A stretch of DNA of 64,000 nucleotides from Pseudomonadota bacterium. GTDB lineage: Bacteria; Bdellovibrionota; Bacteriovoracia; Bacteriovoracales; Bacteriovoracaceae. The notes under the pieces were generated by a model. That model made no database searches. It was given only the letters and a program-made list of their open reading frames with translations, and was not told where the DNA came from. The stretch's first letter is position 1. Each line of letters starts with the position of its first letter. The stretch is taken from NCBI GenBank assembly GCA_027487685.1, contig JAIYDC010000029.1:1-64000 (forward strand), in the 5' to 3' direction. A program made the translations under genes and the position numbers. Positions 32,284 through 41,840 of the stretch are shown here, one piece after another.

Positions 32284-34689
32284 TTACTCTTTAACGACAA
32301 AATTACAGATTTTTCCTGGTACGTAAATCTCCTTAACGATAGTTCCGTTTAAGAACTTAGCGACCTTTTCATCGGCCTTAATAAGGGCGAAGAGGTCATC
32401 TTTAGAGATGTCCGGTGCGACCTCGAAAGTTCCCCGGGTCTTACCGTTGATCTGGGCGGCGACGGTGATCGTGTCGTCCTTAGCGAGTTCGGCGTTGAAG
32501 AGAGGCCACGGCTCGAAGGTGAGTGTCTTTGTATGGCCGAGGAAGCTCCAGATCTCTTCGGAAAGGTGTGGTGCAAAGGGCGCTAGAGCGAGCGCAAATT
32601 TCTCGGCCGTCTCGCGGGAAATCTTCCCAGTTTTATAGATATGGTTGGTGAAGATCATCATTTGCGAGATAGCGGTGTTAAAGCGCATCCCTTCCACATC
32701 GGCCGTGACTTTTTTGAGCATCTTGTGAAGCTCTTTGACATTGGTGATCGGCTCGTCGCCGTCATCGATGTACCTCGCTTGGTCCAGGACAAACCGGCTT
32801 ACGCGGCTAAGGAAGTTATAGACCCCCTTCACGCCGTCCATAGACCAGGGCTTAGTTTTCTCAAGGGGTCCCATGAACATTTCGTAGAGTCGCAAGGTGT
32901 CTGCGCCGTACTCTTTAACGACTAAGTCCGGGTTGATGACATTTCCTCTAGACTTCGACATCTTCTCGCCGTCCTCTCCGAGAATCATCCCCTGATTGAT
33001 GAGCTTATGGAACGGCTCCTTGGTCGAAACAAGGCCCAGATCAAAGAGTACCTTGTGCCAGAATCTGGAATAGAGCAGGTGAAGGACCGCGTGTTCGGCC
33101 CCGCCGACATAGAGATCGACCGGCATCCAGTAGTTTTCGATCTTCGAGTTCCACGGTTCTTTGGTGTTCTTCGGATCACAAAAGCGCAGGTAGTACCAGC
33201 ACGAGCCGGCCCACTGAGGCATGGTGTTTGTTTCGCGCTTGGCCTTCTTGCCGGTCTTCGGGTCAACGACCGTCAGCCACTCGTCGATAGTGGCGAGGGG
33301 TGACTCCCCAGTACCCGATGGCTCGTATTTATCAACTGCAGGCAGAATCACTGGAAGCTCGTCAGCGTCGAGACAACGGACGGTGCCGTCTTCGAACTTA
33401 AGGATCGGGAACGGCTCACCCCAATAGCGCTGCCGGGAGAAGAGCCAGTCGCGGAGTTTGTAGTTTATTTTTTTACTTCCGAGTTTCTTATCTTCAAGCC
33501 AGGAGATCATCTTCGCAATAGCGCTGGTCTTGTCGAGTCCGTCCAGGAAGCCGGAGTTCACGTGTGGCCCATCTTCAGAGAAAGCTGCTTCTGAAACATT
33601 TCCACCTGCCACTACTTCGACGATCGGTAGGTTAAACTTCTTGGCGAACTCCCAGTCCCTCTCATCGTGGGCCGGAACCGACATGATAGCACCCGTGCCA
33701 TAGGTATTAAGGACGTAGTCAGCAACGTAAACCGGGATCTTCTGGCCATTGGTCGGGTTGACGGCGTAGGCCCCGGTGAAGGCGCCGGTCTTGTCTTTGT
33801 TAAGCTCTGTCCGCTCAAGGTCCGACTTCAGCGCAGTCATCTCCCGGTAGCTGGCGATCACAGTGGTCTGCGCAGAGGTTGTGATGACGTCGACGAGCCG
33901 ATGCTCAGGAGCCAACACCATATAGGTTGCGCCGAAGAGTGTATCCGGTCGTGAGGTGAACACTTCGATGGATTCAGCAGAGTCCGCGACGGCAAATCTA
34001 ATAAGGGCGCCTTCGGACTTTCCGATCCACATCCTCTGCATCTCTTTGACGGACTCAGGCCAGTCGAGGAGTTCGAGGTCTTCGAGAAGTCTTTCGGCGT
34101 ATTGTGTGATCCGGAGCATCCACTGCTTCATGGGTTTCCGTACCACCGGGTGGCCACCGACTTCGGACTTGCCGTTGATGACTTCTTCGTTGGCAAGGAC
34201 AGTCTTGAGCTCTGGGCACCAGTTCACCATCATGTGGGACTCGTAGGCGAGACCCTTATTGAAGAGCTGAACAAAGATCCACTGGGTCCAACGGTAGTAG
34301 TCAACGTTGGAGGTAGCGACCTCTCGGTCCCAATCATAAGAGAACCCGAGAGATTTCAGCTGACGCTTAAAGGTGGCGATGTTTTGCTGAGTTGTGATGT
34401 TGGGATGGATGCCCGTTTTCATGGCATGGTTCTCGGCCGGAAGACCGAATGAATCCCAGCCCATGGGATGGAGAACGTTGAAACCTTTCATCCGCTTGTA
34501 GCGGGCAACAATATCCGTAGCCGTGTAGCCCTCTGGGTGACCAACGTGGAGGCCCGCACCGGAGGGGTAGGGGAACATGTCGAGTACGTAGTATTTGGGT
34601 TTCCCGAAGTCTTCGGTCGTTTTGAATGTCTGGTGGTCTTCCCAGTATTTTTGCCAGCGGGGTTCGATCTCGGAGAAGTTATATTCCAT
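32284..34689 (-). CDS. leuS: Leucyl-tRNA synthetase
   Basis: Class I aminoacyl-tRNA synthetase charging tRNA-Leu. The HIGH-type motif is in [15 protein letters not shown] near residue 45. The editing CP1 domain lies in the middle ([19 protein letters not shown]), and KMSKS is in [14 protein letters not shown]. 801 aa is somewhat shorter than the E. coli enzyme (860) but all domains are visible, with a C-terminal domain ending [14 protein letters not shown]-like sequence. Single gene. Confidence 0.97.
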   Translation of the reverse strand: MEYNFSEIEPRWQKYWEDHQTFKTTEDFGKPKYYVLDMFPYPSGAGLHVGHPEGYTATDIVARYKRMKGFNVLHPMGWDSFGLPAENHAMKTGIHPNITTQQNIATFKRQLKSLGFSYDWDREVATSNVDYYRWTQWIFVQLFNKGLAYESHMMVNWCPELKTVLANEEVINGKSEVGGHPVVRKPMKQWMLRITQYAERLLEDLELLDWPESVKEMQRMWIGKSEGALIRFAVADSAESIEVFTSRPDTLFGATYMVLAPEHRLVDVITTSAQTTVIASYREMTALKSDLERTELNKDKTGAFTGAYAVNPTNGQKIPVYVADYVLNTYGTGAIMSVPAHDERDWEFAKKFNLPIVEVVAGGNVSEAAFSEDGPHVNSGFLDGLDKTSAIAKMISWLEDKKLGSKKINYKLRDWLFSRQRYWGEPFPILKFEDGTVRCLDADELPVILPAVDKYEPSGTGESPLATIDEWLTVVDPKTGKKAKRETNTMPQWAGSCWYYLRFCDPKNTKEPWNSKIENYWMPVDLYVGGAEHAVLHLLYSRFWHKVLFDLGLVSTKEPFHKLINQGMILGEDGEKMSKSRGNVINPDLVVKEYGADTLRLYEMFMGPLEKTKPWSMDGVKGVYNFLSRVSRFVLDQARYIDDGDEPITNVKELHKMLKKVTADVEGMRFNTAISQMMIFTNHIYKTGKISRETAEKFALALAPFAPHLSEEIWSFLGHTKTLTFEPWPLFNAELAKDDTITVAAQINGKTRGTFEVAPDISKDDLFALIKADEKVAKFLNGTIVKEIYVPGKICNFVVKE

Positions 34690-34779
34690 AAGCTTTCTAG
34701 TCCTTCACAGTTAAGTGATTCTCAGCTTAATGGAATTTAGGCCACATTTAAAGAGAGTCTAGGTGCGTCATGGGAAATA

Positions 34780-34820
34780 AAAAAAGGGACATCACGCATC
34801 CGGCGTTAGTCCCTTTTTTT
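34780..34820 (-). terminator. Terminator of the exported protein gene at 34838
   Basis: AAAAAAGGGAC and GTCCCTTTTTT enclose an inner ACGC/GCGT stem. A and T runs flank both sides, so it works in both directions; it follows the minus-strand gene by 17 nt. Confidence 0.85.
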
Positions 34821-34837
34821 GGGGGGGATAACCGCTA

Positions 34838-35227
34838 TCAGGCCGAGTGACAACTTAGGGGGTATGTTATCTCATGTCCTTTAGGGGACGTGATTGAAAG
34901 GTAGTCGTGAACGTCCGAGAACTCATTGGTGTTCTGAACGTTGATCCGGTGTTTATTTCCGTCGATGTAGAGGGTCTTGGTAAAGCCGAGGTTCTTTTTA
35001 TGGGTACGGACTGAGTCGCCGGGGACCGAGGAAATCGAGCGGGAATTTCCCTCAACGTCTTCCCGGTGGAAAGAGATCCGGTCAGTCTCAATGGTAAATG
35101 TTTTTTCGCCGAAGGCAGTCGAGCAGGTAATGGTGCCGCTGGCAGCGCTGGCACTCAGGGTGTGAATCACAAGCAAGAGGCCTAAAATTCCCAAAAGTGT
35201 GGTGATCGATAGTGTTTTTGTTTTCAT
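34838..35227 (-). CDS. Exported hypothetical protein
   Basis: A 129-aa protein with a signal peptide (ITTLLGILGLLLVIHTLSASAA). The mature domain of about 100 residues has one Cys near its start (TITCSTAFGEKTF) and one near the end (PLSCHSA), likely a disulphide closing a small beta fold. GGGGGA precedes the ATG. Single gene between leuS and another exported protein, with its own terminator. No family recognised. Confidence 0.7.
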   Translation of the reverse strand: MKTKTLSITTLLGILGLLLVIHTLSASAASGTITCSTAFGEKTFTIETDRISFHREDVEGNSRSISSVPGDSVRTHKKNLGFTKTLYIDGNKHRINVQNTNEFSDVHDYLSITSPKGHEITYPLSCHSA

Positions 35228-35387
35228 ACTTCCCCCGTAATTTTGGTAGAAGATTTCTTCCTGATGTCTTCCGTTGTGCTGTATCTATTACAAAGGAAGT
35301 GCCAAAAAAGGGGGAGTGGTTCTAGGGGGTTAGAGTGGGGCGAGAGAGTGGAGTCCGAACACCTGTCAATTGTTTGGTCAGTTTTTC

Positions 35388-36128
35388 TTAGTGCGCTTGA
35401 AATGTTTCCTGAAGTTTCCGAACCGCCTCGATCTCTGCCAAGAAGTTCTGCTTAATCTTCTTACTCACTACGACTCCACGCTTAAGCGCCCAGATGTTGT
35501 AGGTAATGACGAGGGTGCGATCCTCTTTGAGGGGAATAAAGGAAGAAACGGCTACTCCCGCCTCAGGGCCCCCAGTGAAGTTCGTGTGTTCCCGTAGCAT
35601 GATGAGTGAAGAGCCCTTGGAGATGACATCGAGGTTCTTAGCCGCAGTCACTGCGCGGGTGATTTTTGAGCTCGGAAGGGTGCTAACGTCGTCGGCATCG
35701 AAGAACGCCCGGAGTTTATAGCTGTAGCCCTGGTCTCCCGGAACAGTGACGATGAAAGTTTCAGGGCCAATTCGCTTTAAACGCTGATCCTCAAGAGTGT
35801 GGGCGATGTATTTTTCATCTAAGAGTTGCTTATCGTCGAAGAAACCCACTGGCTTGTTAACCACGTACACAGATTTCGAGATTACGATTCCAACGTCCTT
35901 GCGCTTCAGAAGGTCCAGAGAATCTATCTCGGCCAGGTCGGGGTATTGGACGCTGACTTTCTTGGGTGATAGCATCTTGATAAAATAGTGGATCTCCCGC
36001 TTGAGAAGCTCTTTTGACTTGACCGGAAAGCTCAGGTCCTTCTGTTCGACGGTCATCGCTGAAAGCGGAAGGGCCGCCAAAAGGTTCAGGAGAAACGTGA
36101 GAAGGAGGCGGGGCAGAGTGTATTCCAT
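35388..36128 (-). CDS. Exported hypothetical protein
   Basis: A 246-aa protein with a signal peptide (RLLLTFLLNLLAALPLSA). The mature part is mixed alpha/beta with no Cys and no motif I recognise. The segment VSTLPSSKITRAVTAAKNLDVISKGSSLIMLREHTNFTGG and the end TYNIWALKRGVVVSKKIKQNFLAEIEAV suggest a lipid-binding or outer-membrane-associated fold of the START/SRPBCC sort, but this is only an impression. GAGG precedes the ATG. It is divergent from def. Confidence 0.65.
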   Translation of the reverse strand: MEYTLPRLLLTFLLNLLAALPLSAMTVEQKDLSFPVKSKELLKREIHYFIKMLSPKKVSVQYPDLAEIDSLDLLKRKDVGIVISKSVYVVNKPVGFFDDKQLLDEKYIAHTLEDQRLKRIGPETFIVTVPGDQGYSYKLRAFFDADDVSTLPSSKITRAVTAAKNLDVISKGSSLIMLREHTNFTGGPEAGVAVSSFIPLKEDRTLVITYNIWALKRGVVVSKKIKQNFLAEIEAVRKLQETFQAH

Positions 36129-36204
36129 GGGTAACCTCAGATTTAATACTGTTCTTGTCGGAGAAGGCGAAGAGAAACATGAGTGAAAATGTCAGGGGTC
36201 AGCA

Positions 36205-36744
36205 ATGATTAGGCCAATATGCCGGATGGGGAACCCGATTCTTAGGAAAAGTGCTCAAAAAGTGGCTAAAGATTTTTTAAAATCTGACGACCTTGGTCGG
36301 TTAATCGAAGATTTGAAGGATTCCATGAAGCACTACGGAGGTATAGGCATCGCAGCGCCACAGATTGGTGTCGATCTTCAGGTAGCGATCATTGAGCTTA
36401 AGGGCTTCAACCGCTATGGCGAGAATCTCGATCTTCCGCTACAGCTCTTTATAAATCCGGAGCTCCACCCTCTCAGTGAGGAAACTCAAGGGTTTTGGGA
36501 GGGGTGCTTGTCCGTACCAGGACTCCGCGGATACGTCGAGCGGCCCTCTGCGATTCGTGTCACTTACATGGACGAGACAGGGGCTTCGAAGGAGCTCGAG
36601 GCACGTGGCTTTCTCGCCACTGTCCTTCAGCACGAGCTCGACCACCTTCATGGAGTCCTTTACGTCGATCGCATCAAGGATCCACGTCTCCTTGCTTACC
36701 AAGAAGAGTTTGATCAGTTCATTAAGGAGAGGGCAATAGAGTGA
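36205..36744 (+). CDS. def: Peptide deformylase
   Basis: Removes the formyl group from the N-terminal Met of new proteins. All three motifs are visible: GIGIAAPQIGV (G-x-G-x-A-A-x-Q), EGCLSVPG (EGCLS) and QHELDHLHG (HExxH). 179 aa is normal. AGGGG lies 6 nt before the ATG. The stop overlaps the GTG start of the MATE gene, so the two are coupled. Confidence 0.97.
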   Translation: MIRPICRMGNPILRKSAQKVAKDFLKSDDLGRLIEDLKDSMKHYGGIGIAAPQIGVDLQVAIIELKGFNRYGENLDLPLQLFINPELHPLSEETQGFWEGCLSVPGLRGYVERPSAIRVTYMDETGASKELEARGFLATVLQHELDHLHGVLYVDRIKDPRLLAYQEEFDQFIKERAIE

Positions 36745-38066
36745 CCACAGTTGTTGACCGGCGCTCTGCTCTGGCGGAGCTTTTAAAGTTTGCTCTCCCG
36801 ATTATCATTGGGCAGATAGGCCTGATGCTTATTGGGACCGGTGACATGATCATCGCAGGCCGCTACTCAAGGGAATGCCTGGCCGCCATAGGTCTTGCGA
36901 TTTCGATCGCCAACCCGATCCAGATCTCCCTACTTGGCATGCAATTTTCGATCTCACCGCTTTTGGCGCAGAAGAGAGGTAATGGCGAGGACATTGGCCC
37001 TTATTTCTGGACCGTCGTGGTGTATAGTCTTCTGATCTCTATAGTTTCTTGTGGCCTGACCTTTCTGAGCTTTAAACTCGTTCCCTTGTTGGGCTACGAG
37101 ACGAATCTCAACGGAATTATAGAAGAGTACCTCATCATCACTAGCTTTTCCTCCCTGGGTCTTTGCCTTTTTCAGGGGATGAAAGAGTTTCTTCAATCAC
37201 AAGAACGGACGATGGCAGCAAACGCTGTGGCGCTCTCATGCGCAGCCCTTAACGTTCCATTGAACTTCGTTCTGGTGTTCGGTGCCTACGGATTTCCGAA
37301 GTTCGCAGAGGCAGGTCTTGCTTGGGCGAGCCTGATCGTTCGCCTCATCATGGGGCTAGCACTCTTTCTTGCTGCCCGGAGCTGGTGGGCAAGCTCACGC
37401 AAAATTGACTGGGGCTTTATGCGGGAACTCTGGAAACTCGGTGCGCCGATCTCCGTGTCCCTTTTCTTTGAGGTCCTGGCGTTCTGTTCGGTCACGCTGT
37501 TTGTTGGAAAATTCGCGGAGGTCCAGATTGCTGCCAACAACCTGGCCTTGAACCTCGGCTCCCTTGCTTTCATGATTCCTCTTTCTATCAGTGCCGCCGT
37601 AAGCGTCAAAGTTGGCCATGCCTACGGCGAACGCAATCGCCCTGTGATCATTCGTTATGCGCAGGTTAGCCTCTTTACATCTTTCATTTTTACCCTGGCG
37701 GTGGGGAGCGTCTTTTACCTCATTCCGCAACCGATCTTAGAACTCTACACAGATGATGTCTTCGTGCTCGATTGGGCCAAAAAACTCCTCTTCTGGGTCG
37801 CCTGTTTTCAGCTCTTCGATGGCGCCCAGGTTACGATATCTGGAATCCTGAGGGGACTTTCAATCACCCGCGCCGCCTCGATCTCGATTTTTGTGGGCTA
37901 CTGGATCATTGGAATTCCTCTTGGGTACTACCTCGGTTTTTACGCAGGCTTCGAGGCCCAGGGCTTTTGGATAGGACTTGCGACTTCTCTCGCCGTTGTG
38001 GCCCTCATGCTCGGCACAGTTTTGAGGCGTAAGCTTATGGCACTCCAATTTGGAGAGGCCCCTTGA
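36741..38066 (+). CDS. MATE-family efflux transporter
   Basis: A 441-aa inner-membrane antiporter with 12 predicted helices in two bundles (MatE repeats about 15-175 and 235-395). Typical pieces are PIIIGQIGLMLIGTGDMIIAGRYS and AANNLALNLGSLAFMIPLSISAA. It exports cationic drugs or metabolites using Na+ or H+. It starts at GTG overlapping the def stop and its stop overlaps the next TTG start, so def-MATE-oxygenase form one translated chain. Confidence 0.92.
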   Translation: MTTVVDRRSALAELLKFALPIIIGQIGLMLIGTGDMIIAGRYSRECLAAIGLAISIANPIQISLLGMQFSISPLLAQKRGNGEDIGPYFWTVVVYSLLISIVSCGLTFLSFKLVPLLGYETNLNGIIEEYLIITSFSSLGLCLFQGMKEFLQSQERTMAANAVALSCAALNVPLNFVLVFGAYGFPKFAEAGLAWASLIVRLIMGLALFLAARSWWASSRKIDWGFMRELWKLGAPISVSLFFEVLAFCSVTLFVGKFAEVQIAANNLALNLGSLAFMIPLSISAAVSVKVGHAYGERNRPVIIRYAQVSLFTSFIFTLAVGSVFYLIPQPILELYTDDVFVLDWAKKLLFWVACFQLFDGAQVTISGILRGLSITRAASISIFVGYWIIGIPLGYYLGFYAGFEAQGFWIGLATSLAVVALMLGTVLRRKLMALQFGEAP

Positions 38067-38665
38067 ATAGGATGATTGATCACATTCTTGAGGAGCTGGA
38101 GAGCGCAGGATTTTCTCAAGTGGCAGGTCATCTTGCACCAGAAATTCTCGCTCCACTTGGTGCCTTCATTGATGATCACCGGGGAGAGTTTCGTCCGGCG
38201 AAAGTAGGAACGGGCGATAACCGTCAGAGAGTAGAAGGCATCCGCGGTGATGAAACCTATTGGCTCGATCCTTTAACTCGGGCAGCGCCATTCGGTGCAG
38301 TCTTTTCATTTCTCGACGAGCTCCGTGCCAGATTAAACGAGCGCTTCTACCTGGGTCTTAAGCAGTATGAGTGCCACCTCGCCTGCTACCCACCTGGAGC
38401 GTTCTATGGCGTGCACCTCGATCGTTTTAACGCCGACTCTTCGCGCTCCCTCTCCTTTGTCTTCTATCTCAACGAGAGCTGGAACTCAGAGCTCGGGGGT
38501 GAGCTTGTTCTATACACTAAAGATGGCGGCGAGCGCGCTCGGATTTGTCCAGCACCCGGAACTTTCATCTGCTTTTTGAGTGACGATTTTCCCCATGAGG
38601 TGAAGCCGGCCCTTCGGGAGCGCCGGAGCCTTACGGGGTGGATGCACACCAAACTCATTACCTAG
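38063..38665 (+). CDS. 2-oxoglutarate/Fe(II) oxygenase, prolyl 4-hydroxylase-like
   Basis: A 200-aa dioxygenase of the prolyl hydroxylase/SM-20 type. Iron ligands are in FYGVHLDRFN (HxD) and FPHEVKP (second His); the 2-oxoglutarate Arg is in RRSLTGWMH. The conserved SFVFYLNESW strand is present. Likely hydroxylates a protein such as EF-Tu or ribosomal protein, or a small molecule. TTG start overlapping the MATE stop. Confidence 0.88.
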   Translation: MNRMIDHILEELESAGFSQVAGHLAPEILAPLGAFIDDHRGEFRPAKVGTGDNRQRVEGIRGDETYWLDPLTRAAPFGAVFSFLDELRARLNERFYLGLKQYECHLACYPPGAFYGVHLDRFNADSSRSLSFVFYLNESWNSELGGELVLYTKDGGERARICPAPGTFICFLSDDFPHEVKPALRERRSLTGWMHTKLIT

Positions 38666-38675
38666 GAGCGACCCT

Positions 38676-39110
38676 TTGAACTGCTCACTCTGTAACCGGA
38701 TCTCGGCAACGAAAACCCAAGACTATGCCTACCTGATTCATGAGTATCCCAATAGCTACCTGTACCTTGGGGAGCATCAGTTCTACCATGGTTACTGCGT
38801 CCTTGTGACTAAGGGCCACTATGCGGAAATGACCGATCTCTCTGAGACTGACCAGGTCGCACTTTTTCGGGAGATGATGCATGCACATGCTCTGATTGAG
38901 TCAGTCTTTGCACCCAAAAAGATGAACCTCTGTAGCATCGGAAACGTTGTGCCCCACGTCCATTGGCACTTTTTCCCTCGCTATGCAGATGACCCTCACT
39001 TCACCAACCCACCCTGGCTTCAGATGCACCTCTTCGACACAGCTCGAGTTTCGCCCCAAGTACGAGACGCACTGATTGAGAAACTGCGGGCCGCGGTGAC
39101 CCCGCTGTAA
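38676..39110 (+). CDS. HIT-family nucleotide-binding protein
   Basis: A 144-aa protein of the histidine-triad superfamily. The triad is VPHVHWHFFPR at about residues 95-105, preceded by the N-terminal zinc-type Cys pair CSLCNR. HIT enzymes cleave AMP-linked substrates. The start is TTG with TAGGAG about 7 nt upstream. It follows the oxygenase by 10 nt and probably belongs to the def operon. Confidence 0.9.
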   Translation: MNCSLCNRISATKTQDYAYLIHEYPNSYLYLGEHQFYHGYCVLVTKGHYAEMTDLSETDQVALFREMMHAHALIESVFAPKKMNLCSIGNVVPHVHWHFFPRYADDPHFTNPPWLQMHLFDTARVSPQVRDALIEKLRAAVTPL

Positions 39111-39224
39111 GCCTAGGTTAGATTTTCGAGGCTCAAGATTATTAACACAAATAATGTTTGCCATACGACTGGACAGCGCGCTTCAATTTATTGACGACGC
39201 CTCACTTTTAACATGGATGTGTTT

Positions 39225-40082
39225 ATGAAGCTTGCCGTTCTCCTTTTCGTTTTGAGCACTGCAACCTGGGCCAAGTGGAGCGTATCCACTTACAACATTC
39301 GAAACTTCGACCGCGATTCAAGGGCCGGAGCAACGGACCTGGTAGAACTAGGGAAGATTCTGGGAGAGTTTCAAAGCGACGTGATGGCCTTCTCCGAAGT
39401 GGTCAATCGTCCTGCCTTTGACGCTCTTGTGAAGCAAAACCTTCCAGGCCACGCCTACCAGATCTCCACCTGTGGAGGAACCGGTCGCCAGCACCTGGCC
39501 GTTGTTTACCGGCAAACATCATTCGACTACGTGAATCACACTGAGGACTTTGGTCTCTCTGGTAATTCCGGACGTTGCGCATCTCTTCGGCCCTTGCTTT
39601 TGGTAACGCTCAAGCACCGAGAGAGTGGAGTGCTTTACACGTTTGGTGCCGTTCATCTCAAGGCCGGTGGTAGCGCCGATGCTATGGCCCAGCGCTGGCA
39701 GCAGTACCGGAAGCTCTCCGCAGTCGCTGAGAGGTCTCCGACGACTCTTATCCTGCTCGGTGACTTCAACACTACCGGTTATAATATCCGTAACGAGGAC
39801 TTCGTGAAGTTTGAAGAATTCATGGGAGACGCACGCCTGCGGACGACCTCGGAAAACCTCGCCTGTACTAGCTACTGGAGCGGAACCTCTGGTGGCCCCC
39901 AGCATGAGTCCTCGATACTCGATCACATTGTGGTTCCGGAGTCTCAAGTGCGTACTGTCGAATCAGTTAAGGTTGGCTCGCACTGCGCCCGACTGGAATG
40001 TCGGCCGGCAACTCCTAAAGAGCTAGGTCGCAGCTACGAAGCCGTCTCGGATCACTGTCCAGTCCAGGTGATTTTTAAGTAG
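39225..40082 (+). CDS. Exported endonuclease/exonuclease/phosphatase-family protein
   Basis: A 285-aa protein with a signal peptide (KLAVLLFVLSTATWA). The EEP (DNase I-like) fold shows STYNIRNFDRD, SEVV, HLKAGGS, LGDFNTTG and the terminal SDHCPVQVIF, all the usual metal and catalytic sites. It is probably a secreted nuclease or phosphodiesterase acting in the periplasm or outside. Several Cys may form disulphides. The ATG at 39225 was preferred over 39213 because it opens the signal peptide; the ribosome site is weak for both. Confidence 0.85.
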   Translation: MKLAVLLFVLSTATWAKWSVSTYNIRNFDRDSRAGATDLVELGKILGEFQSDVMAFSEVVNRPAFDALVKQNLPGHAYQISTCGGTGRQHLAVVYRQTSFDYVNHTEDFGLSGNSGRCASLRPLLLVTLKHRESGVLYTFGAVHLKAGGSADAMAQRWQQYRKLSAVAERSPTTLILLGDFNTTGYNIRNEDFVKFEEFMGDARLRTTSENLACTSYWSGTSGGPQHESSILDHIVVPESQVRTVESVKVGSHCARLECRPATPKELGRSYEAVSDHCPVQVIFK

Positions 40083-40181
40083 GGTTTGCACCTCGATGGC
40101 CACAATTCATCATCCACAAATGAGATCGCTTCTGCTATTCTTGGGAAGTCAAAATCAACTAACTTTCCGGGGATCACTACC

Positions 40182-41375
40182 ATGAATTTTCTTTCGAATC
40201 GAGTGCAGAAGTTGGCCGAGTCTGAAACCCTTGCTATGGCACGTCTGGGAAACGAGCTGAAAGAAAAGGGAGTGAACGTTATCAACATGGGCCTTGGTGA
40301 GCCTGATTTTCCAACCCCTGATTTCGTGAAAACCGCGGGCAAGGAAGCGATTGATAAGAACTTTTCCTACTACACGCCGGTCCCTGGCTACAAAGATCTT
40401 CTTGAGGGCATTGCCGCCAAATTTGAGCGTGATAATAATCTTCACTACAAGCCGTCGCAAATCGTTGTTTCCACCGGCGCGAAGCAATCCATCATCAATG
40501 TCGTTATGGCGACTGTAAATCCTGGCGATGAGGTTATACTGCCGGCGCCTTACTGGGTCAGTTACTCCGAAATGGTTCAGCTCAACGAGGGGGTTGTTGT
40601 CTCCCTTGAGACCGACTACAAATCTGACTTTAAGATCTCGCCGGCCCAACTCGAGCGTGCCATTACTCCGAAGACGAAGATGTTTCTTTTTTCGAACCCG
40701 AGTAACCCTACTGGATCGATGTACTCCGAGGCTGAGCTACGTGCTCTGGGTGAGGTCTTCAAGCGCAACCCTCACGTCCTCATCCTCTCGGATGAAATCT
40801 ACGAGTACATCACCTTTGAGGAGAAGATGTTTTCTATTGGCTCTATCCCCGAGCTCGCCAACCGCACTGTTACCGTCAACGGTCTCTCCAAGGGCTTTGC
40901 GATGACGGGCTGGCGCTTAGGGTACCTTGGCGCACCGGAGACCATTGCCAAGGCCTGCGTGAAGATTCAGGGCCAGTTCACTTCTGGGGCCAGTTCTATC
41001 TCCCAGCGCGCAGCACTTGCAGCAGTGAAGGCAGACCCGAGCACCGTCAATGAGATGCGAGAAGCGTTCAGGAATCGCCGGGACCTCCTGATCTCTCTAT
41101 TCCGTGAGATTCCTCACGTCCATTGTAATAACCCTGGCGGGGCCTTTTACCTGTTCCCTGAAGTCTCCCATTACTTTGGAAAGAAATACCAGGACACTGT
41201 CATTGGAGATGCAAAGGACCTGTGCATGTACCTTTTAAACGTTGGTCACGTCGCCATGACTCCGGGCGGTGCTTTCGGTGCCCCGAATTACATCCGCCTA
41301 AGTTATGCCACTTCTGAGGCGCAGATCCGGGAAGCCGTAAAGCGGATCAAGACGGCGCTGGCGGACCTTCACTAG
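40182..41375 (+). CDS. Class I/II aminotransferase, aspartate aminotransferase-like
   Basis: A 397-aa PLP enzyme of the AspC/AspB (Ib) group. Blocks present are INMGLGEPDFPTPD, STGAKQSIINV, PAPYWVSY, SNPSNPTGSMYS, DEIYEYITF, the PLP-lysine NGLSKGFAMTGWRLGYL, and IRLSYATS. It probably interconverts aspartate and oxaloacetate, or a close substrate. The track ORF extends 32 codons upstream without a ribosome site; ATG at 40182 was chosen. Confidence 0.92.
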   Translation: MNFLSNRVQKLAESETLAMARLGNELKEKGVNVINMGLGEPDFPTPDFVKTAGKEAIDKNFSYYTPVPGYKDLLEGIAAKFERDNNLHYKPSQIVVSTGAKQSIINVVMATVNPGDEVILPAPYWVSYSEMVQLNEGVVVSLETDYKSDFKISPAQLERAITPKTKMFLFSNPSNPTGSMYSEAELRALGEVFKRNPHVLILSDEIYEYITFEEKMFSIGSIPELANRTVTVNGLSKGFAMTGWRLGYLGAPETIAKACVKIQGQFTSGASSISQRAALAAVKADPSTVNEMREAFRNRRDLLISLFREIPHVHCNNPGGAFYLFPEVSHYFGKKYQDTVIGDAKDLCMYLLNVGHVAMTPGGAFGAPNYIRLSYATSEAQIREAVKRIKTALADLH

Positions 41376-41486
41376 TTTCTAATTTGGCCACAATTCAGGT
41401 TACGTCGACACCCTCCTTCGTGACCTTGATTGCAAGCTTAGGCTATCTTACTCCCGCTGGACCCTTCCCCCCTTAGGAGTAAAAAC

Positions 41487-41834
41487 ATGAAACTTTTTTT
41501 GACCTTGGCCATTGTGTCCCATCTTTCTTTCGCGGCGGCAGCCGCTGAGTGGAAGAAGGTGGCAGAAACTACGGCCTGCAGCGAAAAAATCGAAATCCTC
41601 GGTAGGGAAGGTGAGAAGTACGTGCTCCTTGTGCGCGGGACTGAGAACACGAAGCTTTTCTCAGTGGATGGTTCCGTTTTTCGGGAGAACGCCCTCAAGA
41701 CGACGGAGTTTACAGCTTCTGGGGACGTTTCCTATACCTTCACTCAGCCAAGCTACGTAGAGGCGAACCCGCCGAAAATCGTTGCTAAAAATGCCGTTCA
41801 AAACAGGCGATGCCGGATGAGCCTCACACGCTAA
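41487..41834 (+). CDS. Small exported hypothetical protein
   Basis: A 115-aa protein with a signal peptide (KLFLTLAIVSHLSFAAAAA). The mature chain is about 95 residues with two Cys (TTACSEKI near the start, NRRCRMS near the end), so a closing disulphide is likely. The strand pattern KYVLLVRGTENTKLFSVDGSVF suggests a small beta domain. TTAGGAG precedes the ATG. fumC starts 6 nt after its stop, so both are probably on one transcript. No family recognised. Confidence 0.65.
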   Translation: MKLFLTLAIVSHLSFAAAAAEWKKVAETTACSEKIEILGREGEKYVLLVRGTENTKLFSVDGSVFRENALKTTEFTASGDVSYTFTQPSYVEANPPKIVAKNAVQNRRCRMSLTR

Positions 41835-41840
41835 ATCCCC